Assembly: GCF_000723185.1 (NCBI RefSeq) | Contig: NZ_CBTY010000009.1 | Coordinates: 124,001 to 188,000, forward strand | DNA: 64,000 bases | Reading direction: 5' to 3' | Origin: Candidatus Nitrosotenuis uzonensis | GTDB lineage: Archaea > Thermoproteota > Nitrososphaeria > Nitrososphaerales > Nitrosopumilaceae | In this document: in pieces, positions 53,619 to 60,867 of the stretch | Layout: each line of letters begins with the position of its first letter | Numbering within the stretch: the stretch's first letter is position 1 | Translations under genes and position numbers: made by a program | Notes under the pieces: generated by a model | Seen by the model: only the letters and a program-made list of their open reading frames with translations | Told to the model about the DNA's origin: nothing | Databases searched by the model: none

Positions 53619-54446
53619 ATGCAAAAAGTCGCACTTGTTACTGGAAGCTCAAGCGGGATTGGGTTTGAGACTTCGTTAGCTCTGGCAAGAGATGGATATC
53701 AGACATTTGCATCAATGAGAGATTTAAAAAAAGCAGAAACGCTTTTGAATACTGCAAAAAAGGAAAATCTTCCAATCTCTACAATACAGTTGGATGTAGA
53801 CAAACCAGAATCTGTAAAATCGTCCATATCCAAGATAATGTCAGAAGTAGGAAGAATTGACGTGCTAGTAAACAATGCAGGTTATGGCATATTCGGATGT
53901 CTTGAAGATCTCACGTTGGATGAGATAAGACAGCAGTTTGAGACAAACTTTTTTTCAATAATAAGACTCATTCAACAAGTCGCACCCATAATGCGAAAGC
54001 AGGGGTCAGGTACAATTGTAAACATCAGTTCGGTTGCAGGCAGAATAGGATTTCCCGGAACACCCGCATACATCAGCTCAAAGTTTGCGCTAGAGGGGCT
54101 AAGCGAATCGCTAAGGTATGAAATGTCTCCGTTTGGTATAAACACCATAATAATTGAACCAGGCGTTATCAAAACAAATTTTCTCAATGCCATGAGGATG
54201 CCAAGCGCGCCAAAGCCAGACTCGCCTTACAAGGACATAACAAACAAGGTAGTAGGTGGAATCAAGATGATGATGGAGATGGGAACGCCGCCAAAAGAGG
54301 TGGCCGATGTCATAGTCAAGGCTTTAAAAGAGAAAAATCCGCTTCCACGCTATCCGGTAGGCAACGATGCCATAATGTTCCTGGAAGCAAAAAAGATGAA
54401 AACTGACATTGAGTTCGAAAACTATCTAAAAAAAGAGCTTTTCTAG
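53619..54446 (+). CDS. short-chain dehydrogenase/reductase
   Basis: The 275-aa SDR has the cofactor motif TGSSSGIG (residues 8-15), NNAG, the catalytic Ser in ISSVAGRIG and YxxxK (YISSK). It is a classical SDR with a longer C-terminal substrate region. Substrate unknown. A TATA-like AATTTAATTAAT lies about 25 nt before the ATG. Independent of the helicase upstream. Confidence 0.88.
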   Translation: MQKVALVTGSSSGIGFETSLALARDGYQTFASMRDLKKAETLLNTAKKENLPISTIQLDVDKPESVKSSISKIMSEVGRIDVLVNNAGYGIFGCLEDLTLDEIRQQFETNFFSIIRLIQQVAPIMRKQGSGTIVNISSVAGRIGFPGTPAYISSKFALEGLSESLRYEMSPFGINTIIIEPGVIKTNFLNAMRMPSAPKPDSPYKDITNKVVGGIKMMMEMGTPPKEVADVIVKALKEKNPLPRYPVGNDAIMFLEAKKMKTDIEFENYLKKELF

Positions 54447-54535
54447 CCTGCACTTGTCCAAGATAGGTTAACTTGATATACTCAATGTATTCAGATTTTA
54501 TCAAAGTCCTCAATTTAGGCTCAAAATGATGAATT

Positions 54536-56101
54536 ATGAAATGGAAAACACTACAGCATAACGGGATAATCTTTCCGCCAGACTATGAAAGTCGCGGAAT
54601 TACTGTAAAGATAAAGGGTCAACCAGTAAAGCTCAACATACTGCAGGAGGAGATGATATACCAGTGGGCAAAGAAAAAAGATACCCCGTATGTAAAGGAC
54701 GCAGTATTTCAAAAAAACTTTGTTGCCGATTTTGCTGCCACCTTTGATGGAAAATACAAGGATCTGAAGATCACTGACATTGACCTTAGCGAGGCGTTCA
54801 AGGTAGTCGACAAGGAAAAGGACGCAAGGCTTTTGATGTCAAAGGAGGAGAAAAAAGCCCTTGCGCAAAAAAGAAAAGAGATGCGCGAGAAGATGAAGGC
54901 AATATACGGCAAGGCAATACTTGACGGCTCCGAGGTAGAAGTTGCCAACTATATGGCAGAGCCCCCTGGAATATTCATAGGGCGCGGAGACCATCCACTG
55001 CGTGGAAAATGGAAGCCCAAGATAACCCACAAAGACGTTACGCTGAATCTTGGTGAGGACGCCAAAGTGCCCCCAGGCAACTGGAAAAAAATAGTGCACG
55101 AGCACGATTCTATGTGGCTTGCGTGCTGGGATGATTTCATTTCAGGTAAGATAAAGTACGTTTGGCTTGCCGATACGGCAGGACTAAAGCAGGAACGCGA
55201 CATGGCAAAATATGACAAGGCTGCAAAGCTTGGAAAGGAGATCAAAAGGGTTGAAGAAAAGATAATTTCTGGAATGAAGAGTAAGGATCCTAAAATTTCA
55301 AAGATAGCAACTGTCTGCTATCTGATATACAGAACTTCGATGAGGGTCGGAGACGAAAAAGACCCTGATGAGGCAGATACTGTAGGCGCCACCACCCTAA
55401 GAAAGGAGCATATCAAACTTGACAATGGTTCAATACATTTTGATTTTCTTGGAAAAGACTCTGTAAGGTGGGAGGAGACCATCAAGGTAGAAGGAAACGA
55501 CATGGTGCTATATGATAACCTCAAAAAGCTGGTCTCAAACAAGTTCCCAAAGGACGAGATATTTGACGGTATTACATCAAGACATGTTAATGCGTTCTTA
55601 GGAAGCATAGTAAAGGGCATGACTGCCAAGGTCTTCAGAACATACCTTGCAACGACACAGGTAAAAGAATACCTGAAGAACAAGCTTGATGTCAAGGACA
55701 AGACAGAGAACGAAAAACTCTACATTGCAAAGATGGCAAATCTGCAGGCAGCTATGATGTGCAACCACAAAAGAACCATTCCAAAGAACTTTGAAGAAAC
55801 GTTACAGAAAAAACGTGAAACACTAAAGAAGCTCAAAGAGATGCAACCAAAGACCGAAAAGCAAAAAGAGCGATTAAAGGAAAGAGAGGAAAAGCTCAAA
55901 CTTGCAATAGACCTTGCGGAAAGAACTCGCGATTATAATCTTGGAACCTCGCTTCGAAACTATATCGACCCGCGCGTCTTTAAGGCATGGACTGACGAAG
56001 TAAAGGCAGATTGGGAAAAGCTATACACTGCATCCCTGCAAAAAAAATTCCTTTGGGTCAAAAATGTAAACGCCAAGTGGAAAGACGTGATATCACAATA
56101 A
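54536..56101 (+). CDS. DNA topoisomerase IB, eukaryote-type
   Basis: The 521-aa enzyme relaxes DNA supercoils by cutting one strand. The N-terminal domain (LQHNGIIFPPDYE, FADFAATFDGKY-like) is that of eukaryotic topo I. The catalytic core has the active-site Arg region (RTSMRVGDEKDPD), and a coiled linker (KKRETLKKLKEMQPKTEKQK) precedes the nucleophilic Tyr, about residue 476, in SLRNYIDPRVFKAW. Topo IB is a hallmark of Thaumarchaeota among archaea. Its 3' end overlaps the convergent zinc-ribbon gene by 9 nt. Confidence 0.95.
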   Translation: MKWKTLQHNGIIFPPDYESRGITVKIKGQPVKLNILQEEMIYQWAKKKDTPYVKDAVFQKNFVADFAATFDGKYKDLKITDIDLSEAFKVVDKEKDARLLMSKEEKKALAQKRKEMREKMKAIYGKAILDGSEVEVANYMAEPPGIFIGRGDHPLRGKWKPKITHKDVTLNLGEDAKVPPGNWKKIVHEHDSMWLACWDDFISGKIKYVWLADTAGLKQERDMAKYDKAAKLGKEIKRVEEKIISGMKSKDPKISKIATVCYLIYRTSMRVGDEKDPDEADTVGATTLRKEHIKLDNGSIHFDFLGKDSVRWEETIKVEGNDMVLYDNLKKLVSNKFPKDEIFDGITSRHVNAFLGSIVKGMTAKVFRTYLATTQVKEYLKNKLDVKDKTENEKLYIAKMANLQAAMMCNHKRTIPKNFEETLQKKRETLKKLKEMQPKTEKQKERLKEREEKLKLAIDLAERTRDYNLGTSLRNYIDPRVFKAWTDEVKADWEKLYTASLQKKFLWVKNVNAKWKDVISQ

Positions 56102-56314
56102 GTCAAGCTTTGCGCCGCACTGTGGACAATAGTTACCTACAGACACATGTCCGCAGACATGACATAGTTTCTTTTTTGTCTTAAAAAAATGTAAAAAAGG
56201 TACAAAAATCAAAGGTAAAAAGAACAAGAATATCCCATACTTGAATAGAATGACTGAGACAAGAATGGAGGTAGTAATCGCAATAGCTGTCAATGGCCAT
56301 CCAGACCATCTCAT
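56093..56314 (-). CDS. small membrane protein with zinc ribbon
   Basis: The 73-aa protein has two hydrophobic segments (residues 8-23 and 26-42), a Lys-rich turn, and a C-terminal zinc ribbon (CHVC ... CPQC, 13 residues apart) on the cytoplasmic side by charge. Overlap with the topoisomerase 3' end is 9 nt. Function unknown. Confidence 0.72.
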   Translation of the reverse strand: MRWSGWPLTAIAITTSILVSVILFKYGIFLFFLPLIFVPFLHFFKTKKKLCHVCGHVSVGNYCPQCGAKLDLL

Positions 56315-56371
56315 ATGTTTTGTAAGTCAGTTGATAATTCAAAGTTTTTGAGTTACTATTTGCAGAATCAT

Positions 56372-56390
56372 TTAATTGCACCATGCAATT
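56372..56390. promoter_or_regulatory. 8-bp palindrome upstream of the tRNA gene
   Basis: TAATTGCA-CCA-TGCAATTA is a perfect inverted repeat ending 13 bp before the tRNA. Its AT-rich arms may include the tRNA promoter. A regulatory or attachment role is conceivable but not shown. Confidence 0.35.
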
Positions 56391-56403
56391 AGCCCGTTTT
56401 AGT

Positions 56404-56506
56404 GCCGGGGTAGCTCAGCCTGGTTAGAGTGCCAGTCTTCTATCCCTCCGATAAAAGGGCATTACTCATAATCTGGAGGTCGTGGGTTCAAAACCCACCC
56501 CCGGCA
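56404..56506 (+). tRNA. intron-containing tRNA, elongator tRNA-Met(CAT) most likely
   Basis: The acceptor stem is GCCGGGG/CCCCGGC, the T arm is GTGGG-TTCAAAA-CCCAC, and the D arm is GCTC...GAGT. The anticodon arm is interrupted by about 28 nt that contain their own CCCT/AGGG hairpin. Removing them gives CCAGT-CTCATAA-TCTGG, the same U31/U39 mismatch as in elongator Met tRNA of animals. The discriminator is A. The exact splice points are ambiguous, and I could not build a canonical bulge-helix-bulge. A cut at position 37/38 would instead give anticodon TCT (Arg). The 74-nt mature length is normal. Confidence 0.8.
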
Positions 56507-56584
56507 TTACACATTCGGATGCACTGCCCACCCCAAAAAGAGCCCGATTCGGCCTTAACTCATAATGAATCATTTGATAATAAG

Positions 56585-57217
56585 GTGAAAAAAAGACACT
56601 TTGCGCTGCAGTACGAGGAGATACACGACATACACAACTATGCTGCATCGGCGGCAAGCTGCAAAAACAGACTAGCAAAACTTGAGCAAGGAGAGATCGG
56701 AATACGATTCATCGAAAAGCTGAAACTTGCAGGACTTATAGATGGGAGGAGCGCCTTCTATGGCGATCGTGTCATTACCTTGTTGAAACTGTTTGAGAAA
56801 ATGAATGTGAGCCGGTTGATGCACAAAAAAAGGACTGCGAATCAATCCTAGCAGAGATCCTCTCGCACAATTACAAAGGAGAGTCAAAGAGAGCCTTTGC
56901 ACTTGTTCTTCTAAGACTGGTGCACTTTGCAAAGACTGGAGAGATTGGAGAAAGGACTTTTGATACTGATTATGTTGATGAGGTGCGATGGATAAGACCA
57001 TCAAAGTATGATAGCGAATACAGACCAGATGTAGAGGCAGATGATTTGCTAACACCAGATGAACTTGTTTCTATATTGAGCCATACCAGCTGTCAGCAGA
57101 TTTCCAATGGGAGACAAGTCGATGGTTATGTGTATGTTCGAAGGAGCGTTCAGACCTGGCGAAATATCGCAGATGAGAATAGGAGTAAGATTTGAAAGTA
57201 AGATCGTCTTGGTGTAA
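56585..57217 (+). pseudogene. decayed tyrosine recombinase (integrase), two frameshifts
   Basis: Three frames in series carry one protein. The first, from GTG 56585, reads KRHFALQYEEIHDIHNYAAS to FEKMNV. The second, from about 56812, reads CESILAEILSHNYKGESKRA ... LLTPDELVSIL, with the LTPDE linker typical of phage integrases. The third, from about 57080, reads GDKSMVMCMFEGAFRPGEIS, the start of the catalytic domain with the first catalytic Arg (FRPGE). The His/Arg and Tyr boxes are gone. It lies 79 bp after a tRNA, as integrases of archaeal elements do, and marks a dead integrated element. Confidence 0.7.
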
Positions 57218-57262
57218 TGAAAGAGTTGGTGGCACCTACCCAGATATTTCAAGATTTCAAGG

Positions 57263-57622
57263 TTAGAGGGGTTTTGCCTGACTGATTCTCCTCTTTAGTT
57301 TTTGACTGGTTGGATAGATCCATACTATAGAGCCATCAGTATTTAGCTGTATCATGTTGGTTTTTTGTAGATAATCCAGTATGAAATTAAATGTTGGATA
57401 CTGCATTGCCTTTGGCAATCTTTTATTCAGTTGGCTTTTTGTCTCAAAGTATTTGTTCTCAGAGATTATCTTGGCTACGGTTGCGACATTTCGTATTGTA
57501 GGATTGACCTTTTTTGTCTCTTTTAAGAGGAAGTCCAGATATTCTACAATTCCAAGATATGGCTTGTGCGTCTTTTTTTGATTATCTGTTAATACTTTCA
57601 ATCTATTTTGGTAATAGTACAT
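57263..57622 (-). CDS. winged-helix-like protein, possible antitoxin
   Basis: The 119-aa basic protein has a helical central region (VATVAKIISENKYFETKSQLNKRL, then FNFILDYLQKTNMIQLNTDGSIVWIYPT), which resembles a winged helix with a wing strand. It follows a RelE-like toxin gene by 37 bp on the same strand, which suggests a toxin-antitoxin pair in HigBA-like order. No family is recognised with certainty. Confidence 0.5.
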   Translation of the reverse strand: MYYYQNRLKVLTDNQKKTHKPYLGIVEYLDFLLKETKKVNPTIRNVATVAKIISENKYFETKSQLNKRLPKAMQYPTFNFILDYLQKTNMIQLNTDGSIVWIYPTSQKLKRRISQAKPL

Positions 57623-57659
57623 AAAGATATATAAAATATACGTATAATAGATATACGTA

Positions 57660-57971
57660 CTAATACTTGAAAAGCTTATCGTATTCCTTGTGAGGTATTA
57701 TTTTTAGCATCAGGGCTATTTTCTGGTTGGTTTGTGTGTCCACCGTAATAGTATATAGTAATCTATCTGAGTCAGATAGTCTGAAACGATACAAGCAGTC
57801 AAATTCCTTGCGAAACTTTTTGGGCCATCTATCAAATGGAATTGCATCCCCGATGATTTGATCATTTTCTAATGCAACTTTAACGTCTCTAATTCGTTTT
57901 TTTCTTGAATCGTTATCTGAGAGCGACTTGTATACTGGAGTAAAGTCTTTGCTATCTCCTAACACCAGCAT
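57660..57971 (-). CDS. RelE/ParE-superfamily toxin-like protein
   Basis: The 103-aa protein has the RelE-like pattern: N-terminal helices (SLSDNDSRKKRIRDVKVALEN), then GDAIPFDRWPKKFRKEFDCLYRFRLSDSDRLLYTI and LMLKIIPHKEYDKLF. The strand-rich RLLYTI/LMLKIIPHKEY end is typical of mRNA-interferase toxins. It is a plausible ribosome-dependent RNase, paired with the gene that follows. Confidence 0.65.
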   Translation of the reverse strand: MLVLGDSKDFTPVYKSLSDNDSRKKRIRDVKVALENDQIIGDAIPFDRWPKKFRKEFDCLYRFRLSDSDRLLYTITVDTQTNQKIALMLKIIPHKEYDKLFKY

Positions 57972-58103
57972 GAGGTATACTATGGCTATTGGTTAATAAA
58001 CAAAATTACTTTTGAGTAAAATTGTATTCTGTTTTAGAAAAACTAAACCACTCATGATGTGAAAACTTATCATCATGTTAGTGTATTAAAGATTGGATTG
58101 CTT

Positions 58104-58165
58104 GGTTTCAAAAGGATGAAACCAAGGGCAACGAATGCGAGTAATGTCAGCTCCCCCCGGCATAT
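58104..58165. repeat. island direct repeat, copy A
   Basis: This is the first of three related ~62-bp units beginning GGTTTCAAAA and passing through an AGGGCA-x-CGAATGC-x-AGTA-TGT core. Copy A ends CCCCCGGCAT, the same 10 bases as the 3' end of the tRNA. TTGGTTTCA/TGAAACCAA forms a 9-bp hairpin. It lies upstream of VapBC module 1. On the minus strand it could encode GELTLLAFVALGFILLKP, a membrane-like peptide without an upstream gene. Confidence 0.7.
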
Positions 58166-58247
58166 ACAATTATTTTTAACACTAATTAAATATAAAAGAT
58201 AATAAAATTAAATTAATAGTTAAATATATGTGCGTGTTATCTTAATC

Positions 58248-58454
58248 ATGCATGAAACATTAGCCAAAGCCAGAAAGCTTGGTGGCTCTCTGATAGTCAG
58301 AATACCAAAGGAGGTAGCAGAAGATGAAGATATCCATGAAGGCGAGATGGTCAGATTGAGGATAAGTAAGGTAAGGAAAAGCGGGTTTGGTTCACTTAAG
58401 GGGGTTGGATCTATGACCAGAGAGGATGAGATGGATGAACAAATACGTCATTGA
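58248..58454 (+). CDS. VapB-type antitoxin (AbrB-like), module 1
   Basis: From ATG 58248 the product is 68 aa. The SpoVT/AbrB swapped-hairpin motif is clear: KARKLGGSLIVRIPKEVAED ... GEMVRLRI. The C-terminal tail would bind the toxin. A TATA-like TTAAATATAT lies about 27 nt upstream, which supports this ATG over upstream starts. It overlaps the VapC gene by 20 nt. Confidence 0.82.
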   Translation: MHETLAKARKLGGSLIVRIPKEVAEDEDIHEGEMVRLRISKVRKSGFGSLKGVGSMTREDEMDEQIRH

Positions 58455-58830
58455 TTCTTGGGCATGGATGGAGTATTTGGATGGGAGCGAGCTTGGCAAC
58501 AAAGCAAAACCAAGCATTGAAGGTGGCAATGCACTCACCAACATCGTAACCGTAGCAGAGGTAGTATCTAAAGTAAACAGGATGGGAAAAGATCCTTCTA
58601 TTGCATTTGACTCTATTATCTCCCTATCGAAAGTAATAGTAGGCGATGAGAATTTTGCCAAAAATGTCGGTTTATTGCATTCGTCCATTAAGAAGCGGAG
58701 ACCGAATTTTAGCCTTGGGGATGCATTCGTTTTGCAGACGGCAAGGTCATCGAATGCACGAGTACTTACCGGTGACCCTGATTTTGAAGGCATCAAAGAA
58801 GCTGACATGCTCAAAAGAAAGAAACGTTAA
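58435..58830 (+). CDS. VapC PIN-domain toxin, module 1
   Basis: The 131-aa PIN ribonuclease (from ATG 58435, MNKYVIDSWAWMEYL) has the acidic residues of the family: the first Asp in VIDSWAW, Glu in TVAEVVSK, Asp in LGDAFVLQTAR and Asp in LTGDPDF. Its gene overlaps the antitoxin gene by 20 nt. The target RNA is unknown. Confidence 0.85.
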   Translation: MNKYVIDSWAWMEYLDGSELGNKAKPSIEGGNALTNIVTVAEVVSKVNRMGKDPSIAFDSIISLSKVIVGDENFAKNVGLLHSSIKKRRPNFSLGDAFVLQTARSSNARVLTGDPDFEGIKEADMLKRKKR

Positions 58831-58942
58831 GCGAATTGACATGCTATATTCTGTAGAAATCGAATCATGTAAAGTTTCAATGTGTTTTGTATAAAAAAGA
58901 AAAACTTATCCCTGTGTTGGCACATTAGGAAATAGAATGCCT

Positions 58943-59004
58943 GGTTTCAAAAACAAGAAACTGAGGGCAGTAAATGTGAATAATGTCAGCCCATCCCCGG
59001 CACA
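58943..59004. repeat. island direct repeat, copy B
   Basis: GGTTTCAAAAACAAGAAACT opens this copy, and it ends CATCCCCGGCACAT. It lies between VapBC modules 1 and 2, about 840 bp from copy A. The intergenic gap of ~300 bp here holds this repeat and, further right, the operator-like repeats of module 2; no gene is seen. Confidence 0.7.
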
Positions 59005-59065
59005 TATAAAATTGATATGATTTTCATACTAAAAGATGATACGTTGAAACCAGATGAAATAAGAA

Positions 59066-59100
59066 CGGTAATACTATCAAGTCTACCCATCGGTAATACT
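59066..59100 (+). promoter_or_regulatory. direct repeats at the VapBC module 2 promoter
   Basis: CGGTAATACT occurs at 59066-59075 and again at 59091-59100. The second copy overlaps a TATA-like stretch (CTTAATAATC) about 27 nt before the antitoxin ATG at 59129. Typical VapBC complexes repress their own promoter, so these are likely operator half sites. Confidence 0.45.
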
Positions 59101-59128
59101 TAATAATCAAGAACGCCATTACATCATT

Positions 59129-59374
59129 ATGCAAGATACCAATACCGCCGTTGTCTCAGTCAAAGTATCAAGGCGTACTAAGAAAAAGATGCGCTCCATG
59201 AATGTAAAATGGAGTGAAGTGCTAAGAAAGACAATAGAGAGCAAGATAAAAGAATATGAAAGAAAACAAGGTATTGCAGATTTCCTTGAATTTAGAGCCA
59301 AAAGCAAAGTCCCAAAGAACAAAACATCATACACTTCCGAAGCACTAGTTAGGCAAACTCGCGAAAAACGATGA
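59129..59374 (+). CDS. VapB-type antitoxin, module 2
   Basis: The 81-aa protein opens VVSVKVSRRTKKKMRSMNVK, a short strand followed by a helix that fits a ribbon-helix-helix-like DNA-binding end. The C-terminal tail is basic (KSKVPKNKTSY ...). It differs from the AbrB-type antitoxin of module 1. Its stop overlaps the toxin ATG (ATGA). Confidence 0.75.
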   Translation: MQDTNTAVVSVKVSRRTKKKMRSMNVKWSEVLRKTIESKIKEYERKQGIADFLEFRAKSKVPKNKTSYTSEALVRQTREKR

Positions 59375-59784
59375 GATACACTGTAGATGCCAGTGTGCTT
59401 GTCAAGCTGGTGGTTGAGGAAGAATACTCACATAATGCGGTTAATCTTATTTCAGACCCAAAGACAATCCTGTTTGCTCCAAGTATAATTTATCATGAGG
59501 TGGGAAGTGTGCTATACAAGATGGTTCGAAAGCGCATCGTGCAAAAAGAATATGCAGTGGAAGCATATGAGAACCTCATAAGAGTTCCAATAGAGATCTC
59601 AAGTGATGATTGGAATGTTTTGCCAAACATACTTGGTATGTCCTTAAAACTTGGGTTGCATTTCTATGACTGTCTGTACATCTATACTGCAAAGAAGACC
59701 AATTCGTTGCTTGTTTCGTCAGACAGAAAACTTTTGGTTGCGGCTGATAAAGAATGCAATTCAATCGATCTACGAACCATTTAA
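59371..59784 (+). CDS. VapC PIN-domain toxin, module 2
   Basis: The 137-aa PIN-domain ribonuclease has the first Asp in YTVDASVLVKL, Glu in YHEVGSVLYK, Asp in HFYDCLYIYTA and Asp in LVSSDRKLL. It is only distantly related to the VapC of module 1, so the two modules were acquired separately. It is coupled to its antitoxin by a 4-nt overlap. Confidence 0.87.
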   Translation: MRYTVDASVLVKLVVEEEYSHNAVNLISDPKTILFAPSIIYHEVGSVLYKMVRKRIVQKEYAVEAYENLIRVPIEISSDDWNVLPNILGMSLKLGLHFYDCLYIYTAKKTNSLLVSSDRKLLVAADKECNSIDLRTI

Positions 59785-59877
59785 CTTGAATTCTTGATTT
59801 ACAGTTTGTGCTGCAGATAAAAGGCGATAAAATGAAAAATTGATCTATTATGTTAGCGTCATGAGGTTCAAATAATT

Positions 59878-59939
59878 GGTTTCAAAAACAAGAATTTGAG
59901 GGCAGCGAATGCAAGTAGTGTGAATCCACCTTCTACACG
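59878..59939. repeat. island direct repeat, copy C
   Basis: GGTTTCAAAAACAAGAATTT opens this copy, followed by GAGGGCAGCGAATGCAAGTA. The CCCCGGCA end of copies A and B is lost. It lies downstream of VapBC module 2, so the three copies bracket the two modules. The rest of the 265-bp gap before dsbA shows no gene. Confidence 0.65.
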
Positions 59940-60050
59940 TTTACGGTTTCGTACTGTTCAAAAACTACCACCACTAGTATAATTTTTGAACTCAATTTTA
60001 GGCTCAATTATGATGTGTGTATTAAAGAATGTACCAGTATACCATCGTAG

Positions 60051-60734
60051 CTAAGCGGCTAATTTTTGCTCTATTACTTCTTGAAATGTCGAATATGGCT
60101 GCGCGCCTGTTATTTGTGTGCCTTTTCCGTCGGGGCCAATTATTATAAACGATGGAGTAGATCTTGCACCGGCCTTCATTGCAATGTTATTGTTCTCCTT
60201 TGCCCTGCTTTCATATTTGCCAGAATCAAGACATTGTGAGAACGCTTGTGCGTCGATGCCATCCATTTGAGATACTAACGTTTTTAGATTCTGCGAGTTT
60301 GCCCAGCCATCATTTTCATGTCCCTGATTTGCGTACAAAAAGTCATGATACTGCCAATAAAGCCCCTGTTCTTCGGCGCAATAACTTCCAGCATGCGCTT
60401 TAAGAGAGTCAGCCCCCACAACCATAAGGTCCATGTAGATCATGTTTACCTTGCCTGTGTTGATATAGTCTCTTACAACCAGCGGTTTTGTGTTAATGTT
60501 CCATCTTTGGCAGAATGGGCATTGGTAGTCTCCAAATTCTACAATTGTTACCGGTGCGGATTCGGAACCTAATATCGGGGAGCCCTTGGAGGTATCAAGT
60601 GAGAGGCGTGAGCCAGAATTGGTATTGCCGTTAATAGCGCTGTATGCTCCCACCGCCACTATTGCGGCAATTATTCCTATTATGATAAATTTTGTACCGC
60701 CTGATTTCTTTGCAGGTTTTTTGTTCTTTCCCAT
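60051..60734 (-). CDS. membrane-anchored DsbA-like thiol oxidoreductase
   Basis: The 227-aa protein has a Lys-rich N-terminus, one membrane helix (FIIIGIIAAIVAVGAYSAI, residues 16-34) and an extracytoplasmic DsbA fold with Cys72-Pro-Phe-Cys75 (GDYQCPFCQRW) and a cis-Pro region (ARSTPSFIIIG). It probably forms or isomerises disulfides in exported proteins, consistent with the Cys-rich secreted proteins in this window. A strong inverted repeat lies upstream. Confidence 0.88.
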   Translation of the reverse strand: MGKNKKPAKKSGGTKFIIIGIIAAIVAVGAYSAINGNTNSGSRLSLDTSKGSPILGSESAPVTIVEFGDYQCPFCQRWNINTKPLVVRDYINTGKVNMIYMDLMVVGADSLKAHAGSYCAEEQGLYWQYHDFLYANQGHENDGWANSQNLKTLVSQMDGIDAQAFSQCLDSGKYESRAKENNNIAMKAGARSTPSFIIIGPDGKGTQITGAQPYSTFQEVIEQKLAA

Positions 60735-60778
60735 AAATTCGGCTCTTTTTCATAGTTTAAAAAATATTCCCCAAATTA

Positions 60779-60833
60779 TCTGTCAGTCTGCAAAAGGTAG
60801 GGGACAGGTCTGTTATTATCGCAGACTGACAGA
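60779..60833. other. 13-bp perfect stem-loop between methyltransferase and dsbA
   Basis: TCTGTCAGTCTGC (60779-60791) pairs perfectly with GCAGACTGACAGA (60821-60833) around a 29-nt loop. It lies 35 bp downstream of the methyltransferase stop and 45 bp upstream of the dsbA ATG, both on the minus strand. It could end the first transcript, form a structured dsbA leader, or be a regulator site. Confidence 0.6.
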
Positions 60834-60867
60834 ACGCTGTTGCTTTGAACTATACTGTAACAATATA

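Noticed and set aside
56429-56851. 140-aa protein starting inside the tRNA
   Set aside because: The first ~50 residues are translation of the tRNA and its flank. Only the part from 56585 is coding-like, and it continues in another frame as the broken integrase.
58104-59939. Possible CRISPR array in the island
   Set aside because: Only three repeat copies, diverged, and separated by 840-935 bp that contain genes. No cas gene is present in the window.
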